Shown here: piece by piece, positions 1 to 8,687 of the stretch
Layout: each line of letters starts with the position of its first letter
How positions within the stretch are numbered: position 1 is the first letter of the stretch
Virus record (IMG/VR): IMGVR_UViG_3300032251_000005
Span: 1-40,505 of that record
Source: a virus
Reading direction: 5' to 3' (one strand)
DNA length: 40,505 bases
Made by a program: the position numbers and the translations under genes
Notes under the pieces: generated by a model
The model's input: only the letters and a program-made list of their open reading frames with translations
What the model was told of the DNA's origin: nothing
Databases searched by the model: none

Positions 1-139
1 GTGTAAATATAACCGCAGCAGTACTACCAGTAGGGCCAATAGTAGTGGTTGCGCCTAACATACCGGATGTTAGCAAGTCTAAATCTGCACCGTTTGGAAC
101 TTCATATGTTACTTGGCCACTACCTATAGCGCCATCAAC
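1..139. repeat. terminal direct repeat, left copy
   Basis: These 139 bases reappear as the last 139 bases of the window with one difference: T at 127 here, A at 40493 there. The repeat lies inside the tail-fibre gene and the reading frame is continuous when the copies are merged. This is what an assembler leaves when it opens a circular or circularly permuted genome. A true short terminal repeat inside a structural gene is less likely. Merged genome length is 40,366 bp. Confidence 0.93.
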
Positions 140-1285
140 ATAACTTTTAGGCGCTAAATCATCAGCCCCAACAGGTACTGTACCGGCTGTAACCTCAACG
201 TTGCCATCGCTCTTAAATCTTGTATTAGTAAGTTGTGCGCCTGCTACGTTTCTCAATCCGATGTAGGCCAGTGGATCATTGGGATCAGTATTAAGATCAA
301 ATTCAATATAAGCCTGTCCTCTTGCAGCATTTTCCATTTGTGCAGAAAGTCCATTAAAACCATCAGCGGCATACATTACTATGTCGCTACCCGGACTTGG
401 AGTTGTATCTTTAATTCTCATTTTGGGGTATAAATTCGGCATCTGGCCATCATATTCAATTATTAAATCGCCAGATAATGTACCGCCAACCAAAGGCAGG
501 TATGCAGCCGGATCATACACAGATATCCAGGCACTGCCTGTATAAACGCGCATTTCACTTACTGATGTATTCCAATACAAATCACCCGGATTAAGTGGGC
601 TACCAATGTTATCAAGTGTAGGATCAGTAGGCTTCGGGCCTAGATATTGATTAGTAAACTGGTTTAAGGCTAATTCTGCTGCATCCTCGCTATTTTGAGC
701 ATTTGTTGCAGATGTTGCCGCTTGTGAAGCGCTTGCTGCGGATTGTGAAGCGCTTGCTGCGGATGCTGCGGCGGCGGCTTCCGCATCGTCTTTCCATTGC
801 TCAACTTCTGAAACAGTTGGGCCATTAACTACTTTGCTTGGATCGACCGTATCTTCCCAAGCCAAAATGGCATTCCGCAAAGGCGTTGGGAGTAAAATAC
901 CTGTTACTTCTGAATTAACATCAAACTGTAAACAACGGCTTAATTCATCTTGTTGTTGCTGTGCTATCTGGGTGAGTTTATCGAGCGCAGCCTCATGTGT
1001 TTCAGCCGGAAAAGGATCATACGGCTGGTAATCAGTTTCTTGATCTAATGGCACATTCAAGAAAAGTGTGACTGTCACGCCATTAGCAGGAACGAACGGA
1101 CTAAATAACACCGTGCCACCAGCCACGTCACCTAGTCCCGTTACAGTATAGGCTCTGTTTGTAAGTGTGCCGTTCTCATAAACCTCAAGATCGCTTTCTT
1201 GCAATACAAGAAAATCAAATGGAAATGTATCTTGTATCCCATCCGCTAAAAGGTTTATTCGCGTTGTCTGTACTGGTAATGTCAT
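1..1285 (-). CDS. tail fibre protein, N-terminal part (cut by the window end)
   Basis: The gene starts with ATG at 1285 behind AAAGGAAC and runs off the left end. With the piece at 40023-40505 it makes one 542-residue protein. Residues 1-120 look like the adaptor domain that anchors podovirus fibres and tailspikes to the tail. Residues 167-205 are rich in Ala, Ser and Gln, as in fibre coiled coils. A GGTLSGDL motif marks the start of the shaft region. It follows the internal-protein genes, as in T7-like genomes, and should bind the host surface. Adaptor and fibre roles are inferred from order and composition. The receptor is unknown. Confidence 0.85.
   Translation of the reverse strand, partial: MTLPVQTTRINLLADGIQDTFPFDFLVLQESDLEVYENGTLTNRAYTVTGLGDVAGGTVLFSPFVPANGVTVTLFLNVPLDQETDYQPYDPFPAETHEAALDKLTQIAQQQQDELSRCLQFDVNSEVTGILLPTPLRNAILAWEDTVDPSKVVNGPTVSEVEQWKDDAEAAAAASAASASQSAASASQAATSATNAQNSEDAAELALNQFTNQYLGPKPTDPTLDNIGSPLNPGDLYWNTSVSEMRVYTGSAWISVYDPAAYLPLVGGTLSGDLIIEYDGQMPNLYPKMRIKDTTPSPGSDIVMYAADGFNGLSAQMENAARGQAYIEFDLNTDPNDPLAYIGLRNVAGAQLTNTRFKSDGNVEVTAGTVPVGADDLAPKSYVDGAIGSGQVTYEVPNGADLDLLTSGMLGATTTIGPTGSTAAVIFT
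723..764 (-). repeat. 21-bp tandem repeat in the fibre coiled coil
   Basis: Two perfect 21-base copies (723-743 and 744-764) encode seven residues each of an Ala/Ser/Gln coiled-coil segment. Copy-number change would lengthen or shorten the fibre by one heptad without shifting the frame. Confidence 0.8.
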
Positions 1286-1318
1286 GGCAAGTTCCTTTTG
1301 CCTATATTTCAATTATAG

Positions 1319-4300
1319 CTAAAGTTCAGCACCTGTTGGGCTATATGCTTTGCCGCCCATGGCTTCCTCTAACTTGTTAAAAACACGGTTCGTCCAGAAT
1401 AAATTATTTAACAATAACAGTCTACGCATTGCACGGGCATCCGTTTCCCGCCAGTCGCCAGCAGAAATTGCGCCCGTTATCTGGCCGATATCTGATATCC
1501 GTCCGGCAGATGGCCCAAGGATTGAACCTAACAGATTACGTGAGGCATATCTATCCAGCGGTTCATCCGCCAGCTTTGGTACAATATGCGCCTTACCGCG
1601 TGTTGCCTTTTCAATCATACCATTTACATCACCCCAATAAGCCAACAAGCCTGACCTATCAAGCGCATTATCCAGAAATCGTTTTATGTCATCGTCAGTG
1701 TCCAGCTTCGTATCCTTGCCGCGCAGAAAGTCACGTGATAACTGCGCAACACCACCCAACGCCACCATTGATAAAATTCCAATAACTTTCTGGGCAGACA
1801 TATCATCAAGCGTAGCCAACAACACACGGTTATTTGCTGACATGGCAAACGACTTGAATTGAAAAATCAGTCTACCGACTTCGTTCCGGCTGGCCAGCGG
1901 CAAATCACCTTTGCCCGGAGTGACAATTGTCGTATCGACTTCCTTATGTATGGCATTCTTGTAACGTGTTGCCAAGGCTTGGTCTGCCCATTCATCCGGA
2001 TTTGCAACCCAGATACCTTCTATCTTCGGCTCTTTCTGTGCTTTCAATTCCTTTGCGATGGCTTTCATGTCATTAGCAGAAATACCACCACGGGAATAAG
2101 CCGTGATTTTCTTTGCACCCAAACGGCCAGATGCCAAATTAACGGCATCAGTCAGCATGTCATTAGAATAGATAAATCCTGTAAATTGTTTCCAGCCCGC
2201 ATTCCAATGAGCCATGCCGGTCAACTTGGTAAAGGTGCTGGTAGCACGCTGCATTGTTCTATCGCCATTGGTCATAAGGCCATAGTTATTGTCAATCATG
2301 CCCATCCGTTGCGCACGACCATTGTTAGTTAAGTCTGCCGCCAGTCCAAATGATTTCATCTGGCGCATGTTTAATTTCAATCCTCGACTTTGCTTGGCTA
2401 CCTGAATCAAACCTTTGCTGAAACTGCGCAAGCCATGGCGCATGATAATGTGACCTACATCCGGGATAGCCGATATCGTCATCATGCCAAGCAGGGTCAT
2501 GAAATTGAATTCACGCAAGCGCTGCGCGGCCTTGCTGAAAAAGCTGGTCGGATCATCAGGCACTTTATAACGATTATGCAATGACTTAACCATTGCTTCT
2601 AAGTCGCGCGATACGGCTTTCTTTTCACGGTTTAGTGATTGCTTTTGTCGCACGGTTTTCGCAGCATTAATCGCATCATCATAGTTATCCATGACTCTTG
2701 CAACATCATCCACTATATCAATTGAACCAAACTTTTCTTTCATAACCAGATTCGGCAATACCTGCTGCAAGTAATCACCCCAAACTATCTCAGAATTATT
2801 AACCAGAAATTCCTGCACCTTGTTTGACGGAATATAAAAAGTTCTGTCTTTCAGTGGTCCAGCCGTGAATGACTCTAGCCGATAACCGGGACGATACTCC
2901 TGTCCTGTAATGGCATTCTTAATCTCCCTTGCTGCCTGCGTCAATTCATCAGGCAGCACGTCCTCCCTATAGAGTTTATTCTCGGCGCGCACATTGGCCA
3001 AATCATCTTCCAATTCAGCCATACGTTGTTCAATTGAAACACGATGTAACTGCCGCGATGACCGCAAGGAAGTCTGTATTTTTTCCATGCGATCAAACAG
3101 TTTGCCCACTTCATCAAAATCAATGCGGTCACGCGCCAGTGCTGTGCGGTAACGTTTGCGTGTCTCAATTAAGCCGCTTTGCAGAATATCAATCTGTTCT
3201 TTTTTGGATTCTGCTTGCGCTAATCGTTCATGATAAGGTCTGGCATTCTTGCGGCCTCGCTCCATCATTGCGGCCACATCATCCGGAGCCATTTCATCAC
3301 GCGCTGCACGGGTCTGAATTTCGTCCACAACTTCTGTTAACTTATCTTCTGCGCGCCTCTCGGACTTATACAAACGGCGATCTGCTTCTTCCTGCAAAAC
3401 TCCGCGTATTCTGGCTTCAAACACATCTGGCCTTTCATCAATGGCAGCCCGATCCCATGTACGATGAAAATAGGATTCATCACCGGCAACCGTGTCAGCC
3501 ACTTCTCGCAGCTTGCCAGTTTCCACCAGCTTATCAATATAATCCTGATCCAGTTCCTTAATCAGATTCGTTTTCGGCGTGCCATCTTCCTTGAATAAAT
3601 TGCCGACTGTTTCTTCCCGTATCGGCGGCTCAAAACCTTCCGGACGATATGGATACAATTCGTCATTGATATCCAGTAAATCCTGCATCCGCAAATCTTC
3701 AACACCTTCTATTTTTGAATCCAGTAAACCGGATTTCAATAAACGATCTTCAATCGGCTTGTTCACTTTCTGCCGCAATTCGCTGGCCGTTCTGGCAATC
3801 ATTTCAATATCGGCCTTATCACCGACACGCATAGCAATCCCGACCTGATCGGCAAATTCGTCAAAGGTCAGCTTTTTCAGATTATTCTGTTTTGCCCAGT
3901 CCTTATACACCTTGTAATTTTTCGTCATCGTGTCATAGACAGTCTGGCCCAGTGAATTAACCAGCCGGTCTATTTCGATTTCGACAGATGGGCCAAGCGA
4001 CTGGCCATAGGTATGGCGGATGCGCGTCAGCGGATCATCCACTAACTGGGCTGCCAGTTCCCGCGCTGAATGCATTCTGGCCGTAGCCAGGCGAACGCTG
4101 GGTGAAGCAAAGCCCAGCACTTTCATGATCCGGGGATGCCTGACTTGTGACAGGGTTTCTTCCATGGCCTTTTCTTCCAGCTTAATAGCTTCGGCACGGG
4201 CTTCCGGTTCAATCAGTCCTTTCTGTATCTTGGCATCCACATTCGCAGCGGCACGTTCTGCCAGTTCTTCCGGTAAGGGTATGCGCGCTTCCATAGCACC

Positions 4301-5062
4301 GGCTGTTGATACAGCCGGATTGCTGTCAATACGTAGCATGTCATCCTCAGTTTCTTTAATGGCCCTTTGCATCCCGCGCAAGCTCCATGCACCAGCTACC
4401 AGAATATCGGATAACAACACGCTGGCACCTACTGCATAAATACTTTCTTCCACCGTGCGGGTAGGCTGCATCTGGTATAGCGCAGTTTCACCCAGTCCGA
4501 CTGTGCCCGCAGCGATAGCTGATTCATATGTCAGCGCACGGGAAAGTGTAAGCCTACCTGCAAGGCTTGAGCCTTTTAGCGCCAGTCCGGCTGGCACAAT
4601 ATAAGCCGGTATGGTTTCCGGGGAAGTGGCACCGGCTATCAAAGTCGCGGCCATACCAGACCATAGATTTTGTTCCAGCATCTGCCGTTCTTTTACGTTA
4701 CGATTTTGATTGTCTATCACCCACTGCGCATTTCGTGGACTGGTTGCGTAGCGGGCAAATTCCTGCATAAATCGCGGATCATTTTTATATTCTTCCGGAA
4801 TAAAATTTTCATAGTTATAGGTGCCATCCGCAAAGTCTTGCCGTTCATCAGCAGTCATGTCACCGGGATTGTTATCCCATTTCGCCATATATGACGATGC
4901 CACGTTATGCTGATTAAAGGCAGAATTCCAAACCTGATCCCAGTTTGCATCCGCGTACTGCAATTGTGCCTGTTCCTGTTGGTATTGTTCGGGCGAATAA
5001 TACGTTGCCGTCATGTCACGCGGCATATACTGGCCCCAGTCTTGTGGCGGCACTAATGGCAT
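1319..5062 (-). CDS. large internal/ejected virion protein (T7 gp16-like by position)
   Basis: A protein of 1247 residues, the largest in the genome, starting three bases after the previous gene. It begins with a Pro/Gln/Tyr-rich stretch. A weakly hydrophobic segment follows near residues 130-230, then long charged helical regions with coiled-coil character. The C-terminal third has hydrophobic helices and an IFQFKSFAMSANNRV-type segment that I associate with ejected proteins of marine and T7-like podoviruses. Size and place between a 755-residue protein and the fibre match T7 gp16, which is ejected to help DNA cross the envelope. I see no lytic transglycosylase or lysozyme motif, although T7 gp16 has one. 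Function rests mainly on synteny. Confidence 0.75.
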   Translation of the reverse strand: MPLVPPQDWGQYMPRDMTATYYSPEQYQQEQAQLQYADANWDQVWNSAFNQHNVASSYMAKWDNNPGDMTADERQDFADGTYNYENFIPEEYKNDPRFMQEFARYATSPRNAQWVIDNQNRNVKERQMLEQNLWSGMAATLIAGATSPETIPAYIVPAGLALKGSSLAGRLTLSRALTYESAIAAGTVGLGETALYQMQPTRTVEESIYAVGASVLLSDILVAGAWSLRGMQRAIKETEDDMLRIDSNPAVSTAGAMEARIPLPEELAERAAANVDAKIQKGLIEPEARAEAIKLEEKAMEETLSQVRHPRIMKVLGFASPSVRLATARMHSARELAAQLVDDPLTRIRHTYGQSLGPSVEIEIDRLVNSLGQTVYDTMTKNYKVYKDWAKQNNLKKLTFDEFADQVGIAMRVGDKADIEMIARTASELRQKVNKPIEDRLLKSGLLDSKIEGVEDLRMQDLLDINDELYPYRPEGFEPPIREETVGNLFKEDGTPKTNLIKELDQDYIDKLVETGKLREVADTVAGDESYFHRTWDRAAIDERPDVFEARIRGVLQEEADRRLYKSERRAEDKLTEVVDEIQTRAARDEMAPDDVAAMMERGRKNARPYHERLAQAESKKEQIDILQSGLIETRKRYRTALARDRIDFDEVGKLFDRMEKIQTSLRSSRQLHRVSIEQRMAELEDDLANVRAENKLYREDVLPDELTQAAREIKNAITGQEYRPGYRLESFTAGPLKDRTFYIPSNKVQEFLVNNSEIVWGDYLQQVLPNLVMKEKFGSIDIVDDVARVMDNYDDAINAAKTVRQKQSLNREKKAVSRDLEAMVKSLHNRYKVPDDPTSFFSKAAQRLREFNFMTLLGMMTISAIPDVGHIIMRHGLRSFSKGLIQVAKQSRGLKLNMRQMKSFGLAADLTNNGRAQRMGMIDNNYGLMTNGDRTMQRATSTFTKLTGMAHWNAGWKQFTGFIYSNDMLTDAVNLASGRLGAKKITAYSRGGISANDMKAIAKELKAQKEPKIEGIWVANPDEWADQALATRYKNAIHKEVDTTIVTPGKGDLPLASRNEVGRLIFQFKSFAMSANNRVLLATLDDMSAQKVIGILSMVALGGVAQLSRDFLRGKDTKLDTDDDIKRFLDNALDRSGLLAYWGDVNGMIEKATRGKAHIVPKLADEPLDRYASRNLLGSILGPSAGRISDIGQITGAISAGDWRETDARAMRRLLLLNNLFWTNRVFNKLEEAMGGKAYSPTGAEL

Positions 5063-5065
5063 GAC

Positions 5066-7333
5066 TTAACCGCCACCGGGATAAGGTAAACGTTCTGGCA
5101 TCTTTGCATCTTCATCTGGATAGAACATATCTCTGATAAGCTGATTGCGTTTTTCTTTAACTTTTTGTTCGGCAAGTTTCTTGAATTTCTGGCCTTTTGA
5201 AATAGCTTGCGCAGTTTTTTCCAATGGGCCAGCTCTGCGCTCGCCATAACCGTAAGGCGTAGGCTCAAACGCGCCTTTGCCGCCAGATGGCGGATAGAAT
5301 TCTTTATTCTCAGGGTCTTGATTAATTTCGTACTCAACCGCCTTGCGCTGCCGTTCCATTTCAAAAGCGTTTAATCTGGCGCGCTGTTCTGCTACGCGCT
5401 GATATTCCATACCTTGTGGCGTTTGATTAAAATCATATTTCATGATGCCCATCTGGCGCACAAAACCCAGATCGGGGTTATAGTCATAAATGATGTAAGC
5501 TGGATCATTCTTGTCAAAGTAGGGCGCAGGCTGCACCTTCACAAAATCAGTATTGTAATCTTCTCCCCAGTTTGCTTTGATATCCTGATTGCGTTGCTCC
5601 TGCATCCAGCCGCCACCGTCATAGTCTGCATTCGGCACAAACAGTTCTGGCGGATTTTCCATCAGCTCCGGCGTATCGCCATTGGCTTTACTCGGCGCGA
5701 AAGAGGCGCGCATGGAATACATTGCCATCCGCATGGCAGATTGTGTATCGCCATTGGTATAAGGCAGGAAACTTTTAGATGCCTGTTTAATCCGATCTTG
5801 ATAATTCTGTCTGACTTGTGGTGCGGCAGATCGCCAGAATGCCCACATTGGATTATCTACCGGATATTGTTTTTTGAGTACACTAGAGAAATTATCGTCA
5901 AACGCCTTGTTAAATATTTCCGGGTTATAAAATGTTTTTTTCATCTCAGTGTCCATATCACGGACTTTGAGATAATTGTCATAAGCAATCTGATAAGATG
6001 TTTCGTCACCACCTAACATTTCCGCCATGGATGCCACGGCATTCATATCATGATTGCCATGTTTGAACATGGCTTCTGGCGATGCCTGGCTTATGTCATG
6101 TAACGTCATAACTGCATTCAGGCCGTCTTTGCCGCGCTGCGCCTGTAACGCAGCTTGCAATGCTTCATCAGCAGTTTTCGGAATAACGCCATAACCAGCA
6201 ATAAATCCAACGGTATCATTGCGTACTTGCGGATCATTATAGATTGCACTTTGCGCAGTAGTGCGCATGTACTGACTGCCACCACCTTGCAAATTCCAGC
6301 CTAAAATATCCGTTGCGTACCAGTCATTGTACTGTTGCATGTTAATATCAGCACTGGCAGGGTCTTGGCCACTCTTAACCCTATTCATTTCATCTACACG
6401 CAGCGCTTCTACTGTTCTTGTTTTAAGCTGGCTCTTGAATGTACTGATAACCTGATTCACGCGGTTCAATGTTGCTAGTTTGAAATTTTCATCACTACCA
6501 ATATCATCCGCTTTGGTATCACGCAAACCATCAAAGATTAATTCACCTACCACAATAGCATCAGGCAAGCCCAGCTCATTGGCAACACCAGTCATTTTCG
6601 TAAATACATCATCCGTAGTAGCCTGCAACATTTTATCTTCTGTTGCTTTGATTAATGTATTCTTGTCCTTTTCATCCAGCCGATTATCATCCTTAACATT
6701 CTGGATAGTTACTGCGCCTGTGTCAGCATTCCAAACGCCTTCTACGGCATCAGAATGAGCATAATAATTTTCAAAATAATTTGTCTGGATTAATTTTCGT
6801 TGTCCGTCTGTTGCACTCATGTTGCCAATTGTGACTTCACGATCAATTGTGGCACGGGCTTTATCCCATTCACGCGCATTCTTATAATCATCATAGGCTT
6901 TTAATGCTGTTGCAGCCTGATCTTCTTTCATCCATTTCAGTTGCGCGCCACCCCATTTCACCTTGTTCTGTGCATCATACTGCGCAGCCTTGCGATCAAA
7001 TATTGCCTTGGCCATCGGCGTTTGCAATTCTTTTGTGGCGCTATTCCGATTCGCTTGATTGGCTTTGTCATACAGTTCATCGCCTTTCTGCCATGTGCCG
7101 CTACCGTCTGCCTGATACGGGCCTTGATTTTGTGCCCAGTCAGACATGCCAGTATCGTAAATTAACAGGGCTTTCTCGGCCTGTGTAACCGATTGCTTTT
7201 CATAAATATCGCCCAGCACGGCAGCCGTCTGCCGCAATGCGCCAGAAATAGCCGTACCTTTCTGCAATTCGCCGCCAACATCTAGGCGGCCTAATGATTG
7301 CACTGGGCCGTATGTGATACCCGGAAGTTTCAT
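5066..7333 (-). CDS. internal virion protein (T7 gp15-like by position)
   Basis: A protein of 755 residues, soluble and mostly helical, with many Gln, Asn, Asp and aromatic residues and no signal peptide or membrane segment. Its start overlaps the previous stop by one base (TAATG), so the two are probably translationally coupled. The C-terminal 60 residues are Lys/Arg-rich and end in a Pro-Gly-Gly tail. Length and position match the gp15-type internal protein of T7-like phages, part of the core that is ejected into the cell. No domain was recognised directly. The assignment is from gene order. Confidence 0.7.
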   Translation of the reverse strand: MKLPGITYGPVQSLGRLDVGGELQKGTAISGALRQTAAVLGDIYEKQSVTQAEKALLIYDTGMSDWAQNQGPYQADGSGTWQKGDELYDKANQANRNSATKELQTPMAKAIFDRKAAQYDAQNKVKWGGAQLKWMKEDQAATALKAYDDYKNAREWDKARATIDREVTIGNMSATDGQRKLIQTNYFENYYAHSDAVEGVWNADTGAVTIQNVKDDNRLDEKDKNTLIKATEDKMLQATTDDVFTKMTGVANELGLPDAIVVGELIFDGLRDTKADDIGSDENFKLATLNRVNQVISTFKSQLKTRTVEALRVDEMNRVKSGQDPASADINMQQYNDWYATDILGWNLQGGGSQYMRTTAQSAIYNDPQVRNDTVGFIAGYGVIPKTADEALQAALQAQRGKDGLNAVMTLHDISQASPEAMFKHGNHDMNAVASMAEMLGGDETSYQIAYDNYLKVRDMDTEMKKTFYNPEIFNKAFDDNFSSVLKKQYPVDNPMWAFWRSAAPQVRQNYQDRIKQASKSFLPYTNGDTQSAMRMAMYSMRASFAPSKANGDTPELMENPPELFVPNADYDGGGWMQEQRNQDIKANWGEDYNTDFVKVQPAPYFDKNDPAYIIYDYNPDLGFVRQMGIMKYDFNQTPQGMEYQRVAEQRARLNAFEMERQRKAVEYEINQDPENKEFYPPSGGKGAFEPTPYGYGERRAGPLEKTAQAISKGQKFKKLAEQKVKEKRNQLIRDMFYPDEDAKMPERLPYPGGG

Positions 7334-7731
7334 TACCAGATATCCCAGCTCTTACCCATACCAAAAGCGCTGGCTAATCCGCCTAACGCCTGCGCCGTAC
7401 CCTGTGTTTTTGCAATACCGCCTTGCCGTCTGGCTGCGCTGGCGCGACTTGCACCGGATGCACGTAACCAATCCAGCTCGCGGCCAAATTCAGATTCCAT
7501 TTCACCGATGTACAAATCCTGTGAGCCGCCGCCCCGTGTTCCGGATGCTCTGGCTCTAGCTCTGGCTTCTGCGGTTTTCGCCTCGCCTACTTGTTTCTGC
7601 CTGCGAGCCTGTTCTTCTGTTTCTGATTTGATCCGGCGTGCATTTTCTTCGGCAGCGGCTTCTGCTTTCTGGCCTGCACGGTACGAACCAATCGCACTTA
7701 AAGCCGTCAATGCAATTGCTATATAAGCCAT
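7333..7731 (-). CDS. small internal virion protein (gp14-like)
   Basis: A protein of 132 residues. It starts with a short hydrophobic helix (residues 3-15), followed by a long Ala/Glu/Lys/Arg-rich helix, a Gly/Ser linker and a C-terminal Gly/Ala-rich helix ending in Trp. This layout of N-terminal membrane helix plus long amphipathic helix is typical of gp14-type internal proteins, which form an outer-membrane pore during T7 DNA ejection. The ribosome site is TGAGGTG, seven bases before ATG. It lies between the GNAT-like gene and the two large internal proteins. Pore role is by analogy. Confidence 0.65.
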   Translation of the reverse strand: MAYIAIALTALSAIGSYRAGQKAEAAAEENARRIKSETEEQARRQKQVGEAKTAEARARARASGTRGGGSQDLYIGEMESEFGRELDWLRASGASRASAARRQGGIAKTQGTAQALGGLASAFGMGKSWDIW

Positions 7732-7735
7732 GATA

Positions 7736-8158
7736 TCACCTCAATAAAACATAACATTCCATGTCGCGCTGATCTGGTGTGACTTTGCGCATTGTCGATT
7801 CGTACTCAAATCCTAATAACATAATCCAGCGTTTGTATTCTTCCTTATCAACCCGCACTAACGCCTGAATGCGATGCAGCACATGAATATATAGCCAGCG
7901 CTTGATTAGCTTTCTGGCGTAACGTGTGACCGCAGTTCCATGGCCACGCGCATCATCAGATATTACAGCCCATACACCAGCAACACCTTCATGCAATATA
8001 ACTAATCCCATTACCGCAACTACTTGCCCTGTTTCATTAACGAGCGAATACGTGTCATCAGTTGCTTGATATGATGAATCATAATTAAGATAGTCACCGT
8101 CCCGTTCCTTGAAGTCTTTCAAATCTCCAAATTCGTAATGGCGCATTTTCAGGCTCAT
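7736..8158 (-). CDS. GNAT-like acyltransferase fold protein of the virion cassette
   Basis: A protein of 140 residues from ATG 8158. An upstream in-frame ATG at 8179 would overlap the previous gene by 16 bases. The middle shows a strand, then WAVISDDARGHGTAVT, which resembles the acetyl-CoA loop of GNAT enzymes (R-G-x-G-x-A/G). It is followed by a helix and a late LGFEYESTMRKV segment typical of the GNAT C-terminal half. Such proteins often sit between tail tube and internal-protein genes in T7-like podoviruses. Whether they acetylate anything or are structural is not known. The start codon is uncertain because neither ATG has a clear ribosome site. Confidence 0.65.
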   Translation of the reverse strand: MSLKMRHYEFGDLKDFKERDGDYLNYDSSYQATDDTYSLVNETGQVVAVMGLVILHEGVAGVWAVISDDARGHGTAVTRYARKLIKRWLYIHVLHRIQALVRVDKEEYKRWIMLLGFEYESTMRKVTPDQRDMECYVLLR

Positions 8159-8163
8159 ACAAT

Positions 8164-8676
8164 TTAACCATCGCTCCATCCATAACCATAGTCGTCTGAT
8201 TGTTCCCGCTTTTTTTTGCGTCTGGCTTCCAATTCCGCCTCATATTCTTTTTGATAAACGTCCACTTGTGGCTGTAATTCCGATTGTTCCTTTTCGGAAC
8301 CAAATTGATATTTATACCAATCTTCCATACCTAACTTGCTCGCACCACCACCTTTAATACCGACACGTCTACCGGCTTTACCACCCATACCACCACCTTT
8401 ACCAGTTTGTTGGTTGTAGTATGAGCCAATATCACGATAGCGCTGTGATTTTTCCAGCGTACCAATCTCTTTCTGATATTGTTGTTTATAAATATCTGCC
8501 AATGCAGAATCACCACCGACACGACCGCCACCAGCAGACAATCTGGCCAACATACCATGATACTTTCCGGTTATACTGCCGCGTTCTGCCTGTACGCTTT
8601 GCCAGTTCGCCTTTGCGGCAAACTTCTGTTCTTCTGCGCTCGGGCCTTTATCGCCTCCACCAAATAGTCCACCCAT
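8164..8676 (-). CDS. glycine-rich virion-associated protein, unknown
   Basis: A protein of 170 residues behind AGAGGATATAACA. It has a Gly-rich N-terminus, a helical Gln/Lys/Tyr-rich middle, a Gly/Lys patch near residues 93-115 and a charged C-terminal helix ending in a Tyr/Gly/Trp/Ser tail. Proteins of this make-up lie between tail tubular protein B and the internal-protein genes in related podoviruses. I recognise the type but no function. A minor tail or internal protein is most likely from its place. Confidence 0.6.
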   Translation of the reverse strand: MGGLFGGGDKGPSAEEQKFAAKANWQSVQAERGSITGKYHGMLARLSAGGGRVGGDSALADIYKQQYQKEIGTLEKSQRYRDIGSYYNQQTGKGGGMGGKAGRRVGIKGGGASKLGMEDWYKYQFGSEKEQSELQPQVDVYQKEYEAELEARRKKKREQSDDYGYGWSDG

Positions 8677-8687
8677 TGTTATATCCT

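Noticed and set aside
723-764. Repeats in the fibre gene as a variable region of a diversity-generating retroelement
   Set aside because: There is no reverse transcriptase and no template repeat. The two copies are identical and explained by a coiled-coil heptad.
2929-3561. 210-codon plus-strand frame, and others such as 5414-6016 and 4020-4439
   Set aside because: They are antisense to well-supported virion genes, with no ribosome site and no domain.
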